DNA from: Microvirga sp.
GTDB taxonomy: Bacteria > Pseudomonadota > Alphaproteobacteria > Rhizobiales > Beijerinckiaceae
Assembly (NCBI GenBank): GCA_022241475.1
Contig: JAKOMT010000008.1
Coordinates: 50,264 to 114,263, forward strand
Reading direction: 5' to 3'
Length of the DNA stretch: 64,000 bases
The notes beneath the pieces are model-generated. The model ran no database searches, was not told the origin of the DNA, and saw only the letters and a list, made by a program, of their open reading frames with translations. Each line of letters begins with the position of its first letter. The first letter of the stretch is position 1. Below, piece after piece: positions 61,079-64,000 of the stretch. The position numbers were made by a program, and so were the translations under genes.

Positions 61079-64000
61079 TCAGCGGGACTTCGGCGGCCAG
61101 GTCCCCCGAACTGCTCCATTCAGGTGCTCGATCGTCCTCTCATGATAGCCGAGGCTGAAACCATCCACCGTGTTCTCATTGCGACGGCTCACCCCGTCAA
61201 CCGCGCCGGCCTCGACGGAAGCCCCGACCGACGAGCGGAGCTGCTCGGGAGTCAACAGGAGATCGAAGCGCCCATTCAGTCCGGCGAGCTCGGCGAGGAT
61301 CGCATAGGCGCCAAGGTTCGAGTTCTCCGCAGTCACTGCGATGTCTGCGCCGATGACAGAAGGCGTGCGCAACGCGACGCGGCTCAGGTCGAGATTGCCC
61401 ATACCCGCCTCGTTGCCGCCATCGCCGACGCCGAAGGTCGTCGTGCCCTGGGAGCCGGCCTGCCGGAGGATCGTGTCGAGATCGGGATTGTACCCGTCGA
61501 TCACGATTCCTCCCATATTGGTGCGCTCGCCCGCCGCGTTCCGGCCCGGGAGCTCGATCGCCCCGACGATGTCGGGCTTGACCCGGGCGAGAAGTTCGCG
61601 GGCTTGCGATTCAGCCTCCGGACCCTTTGCGTTGAACTCGACAAGGTTCAGGTTCGGGTTCGCGAGATCCGCTCCCAGCGCCCGCAGCGACGCCTCGACG
61701 ACCGGGCGGTTGGCGCTGTCCGTGACGATGGTCACCTGCTTTCCCATATTCAGCAGGCCGTTGGCGAGCGCCGCAGTGCCCGGAGGCCCGTCCGTCTCGG
61801 GCCGGGGAACCGAATTCGGATTATTGGGATCCGGCGGAACGTTGAAGCCGGTCAGCAGCATCACGTTGTCCGCGGAATTCAAAGCCGTCGCCGCATCGCG
61901 CGCGCCGCCCGGATTGAAGAACGTGTGCAGGTTGCGGCCGTGAAAGCCTACGGTCGCGGCGTCGACGGCTGAAAGCTCGCCATCGAGGAACCGGCGCACG
62001 ATGCTCGGATCATAATCGCCGCCGAAATTCTGCCCGCTGAAGACGGCAGCGTCCTGTCCTGTCAGGGCCGGAACGGAGGGGAACACGTCCTCGAAGGTAC
62101 GAAGGCCGCTGCCTGGCTGCGTGCCGGGATTGTCGCGGCCTGTGGCGCTCGTGATCACGGCGTTTGGGCCCGTCGGACGTTGGACCGCCGGAGGCTGGAC
62201 GCCGGCGACGGACTGGTCGAGGGTGCGAACGATTGACAGGATCTGGTCCGGCATCGGATCGAAGATCGGCACATGCTGCATGCCCTTCTCGTCGAGCGCC
62301 TTGCGGAAGAAGGGGATGAGCTCGGGGTAATGGGTGCAGCACATGACCATCGACGTCATGTCCTTGGGCATCTTGGCGACGTAGTGCCGGGCGGCGTTCA
62401 TCACCTCTTCTTCGCGCGCCGGATCGCGATGCGCGAGCTGGTTCACGAGCGTGGCGAGATCCCGAATCTCGGTTCGCCCGTCGGGCGTGGTGACGGCGGG
62501 ATCGCTGCCGCCCACGTTATAGGGCGTGACTTCGCCCTGGCTGTATTGCGGGATAAGGGTTTGGTAGAGGTTGCTGTTCGCCGTCGCCTGGGTCGACAGA
62601 ATGAGGGGACGTTCACCCATCGCGGTACGGTTGGCGGGATCGGCCACCACGCGCGAGGTGTTGTCGATCAGGTTGAGGACCGGCACGCCGTTCGACGGAA
62701 CGGGAGTATTCGTCTCCCTGGCGCGGAAAAGGGCGATGCAGGCCGTATTGCAGGCCATTGCGATCACATCCGGATCGAGCGTGGCGCCGGCCTGGACCGC
62801 GTTGAACACCAAACCCGTTATCTGCTGCTCGGTCTTGCTGCCATAGGGCTGGTTCTGGTGGTCGCCCATCGTCACCAGCTGGACGCGCCCGCCGGTGAAA
62901 TCGTTCAACAATTTGGCGGCGACGCCGGCTGCGGCGAGACCGCCGTTGCCCGAGTCAAACAGAACCGCAGTGAACGGGCCGTGCTGGCTGACCCGCTGCG
63001 AGACCTCGCCCGCCTCGATCTGAAGCGTGATGTCCTTCAGCATCTCGCGGCCGTGCCGCTGTAGCGACGGGTCGTTGGCGAGTGGGTGAGCCGGCGCCGT
63101 CGGGGTGATGTTGGCGGAAGCGGCGGAGAGGCGCGACCTGACGTTATCGAGAATCGCATCCTGCACGACCGTCGGCAGTTGCTCGCGCTGCTCGACCGTG
63201 AGGGACTCCATCCACTCGTTGATTTCGGCCGGAGACGCGTTGCGGATCCGATCGAGGGTCGCGGCGTTCTCGGCGGCCGGCGAATCCGTAGCGATGTTGG
63301 CGAGGGCGCCGCCGGGGGCGTCCGGCTCCCCGGCCGGCGCTGCGTCGTTGGAGCCCGTGGTGGGCGGGGGCGTTCTCGCTCCGCCTCCGTCGACGCGGGC
63401 CTGCGATGTTCCGGTGCGGCCGCCGATCAGACCCTCGCCGAGCGGCTTGATGGCGTGGGCGACGAAGGACCGGACGGTGGGATCCTCGATGCTCTCGAGG
63501 AAGCGGCGGCGGCGGGCCTCCTCGCTCTCGCCGGGGACGCGGGGCAACGCGCGGTAGCGTTCGACCTGTTCCTCGATTTCGCGGAAGACGTCGGGAGCCG
63601 GCGGGGCGGTCTCGGAGGCGGAGGGCTGCGGCGCCGGGACGGCGGTGTTTCGCTGCGCGGCGGCGTCGGCGATGCGGCGTCGGTAGGTTTCGGCGATTCC
63701 CGATTGCTGCAGGAGCTGGTCGAAGCCGACGCCGTCCGGGATGCGGCCCTGCCGGGTCATGGCGTCGTAGAAGCCGCGCAGGTTCTCGGCCGGGGCCTGG
63801 TAGACCGTATGGGCGGTTCCGCGCGCGCCGGCGGGCAGGCCCGGGGCGGAGACGTCGCGCAGGAGCGGGACGTAGAGCTGGAGCTGGTTGGCGGGCGCGG
63901 GATTGCGGTTGAAGGCGAGCGCCTCGCGGGTCGCGGCCCCGGCCGAGGGCTGAACGCCGACGGTGGAGCCGAACAGCGTCGTCGGATCGGCGATCTCGGC
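61079..64000 (-). CDS. Multidomain protein: glutamate racemase-like plus D-glutamate cyclase (DUF4392)-like; 5' end outside window
   Basis: The frame stays open from the stop at 61079 to the window edge, at least 973 codons; the ATG at 63760 is only an internal candidate. Numbering from it: residues 1-250 are Pro/Ala/Glu-rich with short helical parts; about 264-515 resemble MurI/Asp-Glu racemase (VLFDSGNGG at 267, MACNTAC with Cys 337, VMCCTHYPEL with Cys 475), so both catalytic cysteines are kept; about 590-885 match D-glutamate cyclase, with RPETDGPPGTAALANGL at 653 and FGVGDGGNEAGMGNL at 776. Racemase makes D-Glu, cyclase converts it to 5-oxo-D-proline, so the fusion could run L-Glu to 5-oxo-D-proline. 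No signal peptide can be judged since the N-terminus is outside. Confidence 0.85.
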   Translation of the reverse strand, partial: AEIADPTTLFGSTVGVQPSAGAATREALAFNRNPAPANQLQLYVPLLRDVSAPGLPAGARGTAHTVYQAPAENLRGFYDAMTRQGRIPDGVGFDQLLQQSGIAETYRRRIADAAAQRNTAVPAPQPSASETAPPAPDVFREIEEQVERYRALPRVPGESEEARRRRFLESIEDPTVRSFVAHAIKPLGEGLIGGRTGTSQARVDGGGARTPPPTTGSNDAAPAGEPDAPGGALANIATDSPAAENAATLDRIRNASPAEINEWMESLTVEQREQLPTVVQDAILDNVRSRLSAASANITPTAPAHPLANDPSLQRHGREMLKDITLQIEAGEVSQRVSQHGPFTAVLFDSGNGGLAAAGVAAKLLNDFTGGRVQLVTMGDHQNQPYGSKTEQQITGLVFNAVQAGATLDPDVIAMACNTACIALFRARETNTPVPSNGVPVLNLIDNTSRVVADPANRTAMGERPLILSTQATANSNLYQTLIPQYSQGEVTPYNVGGSDPAVTTPDGRTEIRDLATLVNQLAHRDPAREEEVMNAARHYVAKMPKDMTSMVMCCTHYPELIPFFRKALDEKGMQHVPIFDPMPDQILSIVRTLDQSVAGVQPPAVQRPTGPNAVITSATGRDNPGTQPGSGLRTFEDVFPSVPALTGQDAAVFSGQNFGGDYDPSIVRRFLDGELSAVDAATVGFHGRNLHTFFNPGGARDAATALNSADNVMLLTGFNVPPDPNNPNSVPRPETDGPPGTAALANGLLNMGKQVTIVTDSANRPVVEASLRALGADLANPNLNLVEFNAKGPEAESQARELLARVKPDIVGAIELPGRNAAGERTNMGGIVIDGYNPDLDTILRQAGSQGTTTFGVGDGGNEAGMGNLDLSRVALRTPSVIGADIAVTAENSNLGAYAILAELAGLNGRFDLLLTPEQLRSSVGASVEAGAVDGVSRRNENTVDGFSLGYHERTIEHLNGAVRGTWPPKSR

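Noticed and set aside
1..64000. CRISPR arrays, insertion sequences, prophage genes or restriction-modification loci
   Set aside because: No regularly spaced repeats, transposase motifs, phage structural genes or methyltransferase motifs were seen anywhere in the window.

Overview
The window is high-GC DNA (roughly two thirds G+C by eye) from an alphaproteobacterium, most likely of the order Hyphomicrobiales (Rhizobiales). Pointers are MetZ-type methionine synthesis, a TreS-maltokinase fusion next to a very long GlgE, an NnrU protein, a BcsS-like protein, a TAXI-TRAP transporter, an FeS-type photolyase, a CheZ-like protein and an AbcR-like small RNA. It is chromosomal and gene-dense, mostly in short directons. 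I see no insertion sequence, prophage or CRISPR array. One short low-GC pocket beside a tRNA-Cys gene (about 40.5-41.9 kb) looks foreign.

Layout. 0-8 kb: the end of a large coiled-coil ATPase, a cysteine hydrolase, release factor 3, a flavin oxidoreductase, a GNAT acetyltransferase, a Nudix hydrolase, a metallophosphoesterase and a YbaK-type deacylase. 8.1-12.4 kb: a compact Mla/MCE lipid-transport operon (STAS-MlaE, MlaF, MlaD, lipoprotein), in which MlaD carries a 61-residue helical repeat. 12.5-15.7 kb: dipeptide epimerase, an MFS transporter and a CheZ-like protein. 15.7-17.7 kb: a two-gene operon of an LpxH/PlcP-type metallophosphoesterase and a GT4 glycosyltransferase behind a Pho-box-like sequence, a candidate phosphate-stress lipid-remodelling unit. 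17.8-22.4 kb: EamA transporter, Der GTPase, a membrane-anchored TPR protein, PanB and NnrU. 22.5-24.8 kb: an ECF sigma/anti-sigma pair divergent from an exported DUF4394 protein. 24.9-26 kb: a VWA (CoxE-like) protein.

26-39 kb is an alpha-glucan operon read leftward: glgE, treS-mak, glgB, glgX, malQ, with genes overlapping or nearly abutting. Known biochemistry of these families predicts trehalose to maltose (TreS), maltose to maltose-1-phosphate (Mak), polymerisation (GlgE), branching (GlgB), and debranching and recycling (GlgX, MalQ). Glycogen phosphorylase (glgP) lies 20 kb away at 58.4-60.8 kb. The ADP-glucose genes glgC and glgA are not in the window.

39-46 kb: metZ, the low-GC pocket with two unrecognised genes, tRNA-Cys, an amino-acid binding protein, metC, an Ldh-family dehydrogenase and an XRE-cupin regulator. 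Palindromes built from GTTCGTT/AACGAAC lie upstream of both metZ and the regulator. 46-50 kb: an HtrA-type protease followed by an OmpR-type two-component system. 50-55.5 kb: an alpha/beta hydrolase, a TAXI-TRAP transporter with a terminator between its two genes, and a BcsS-like protein. 55.5-58.1 kb: photolyase and an orphan formyltransferase. About 58.18-58.35 kb: a candidate trans-acting sRNA with anti-Shine-Dalgarno segments.

The right edge (61.1-64.0 kb, running out of the window) holds the most unusual gene: one polypeptide combining a glutamate-racemase-like domain with both catalytic cysteines and a D-glutamate-cyclase (DUF4392)-like domain, behind a long Pro/Ala-rich region. Gene names rest on recognised motifs only; no database search was possible.
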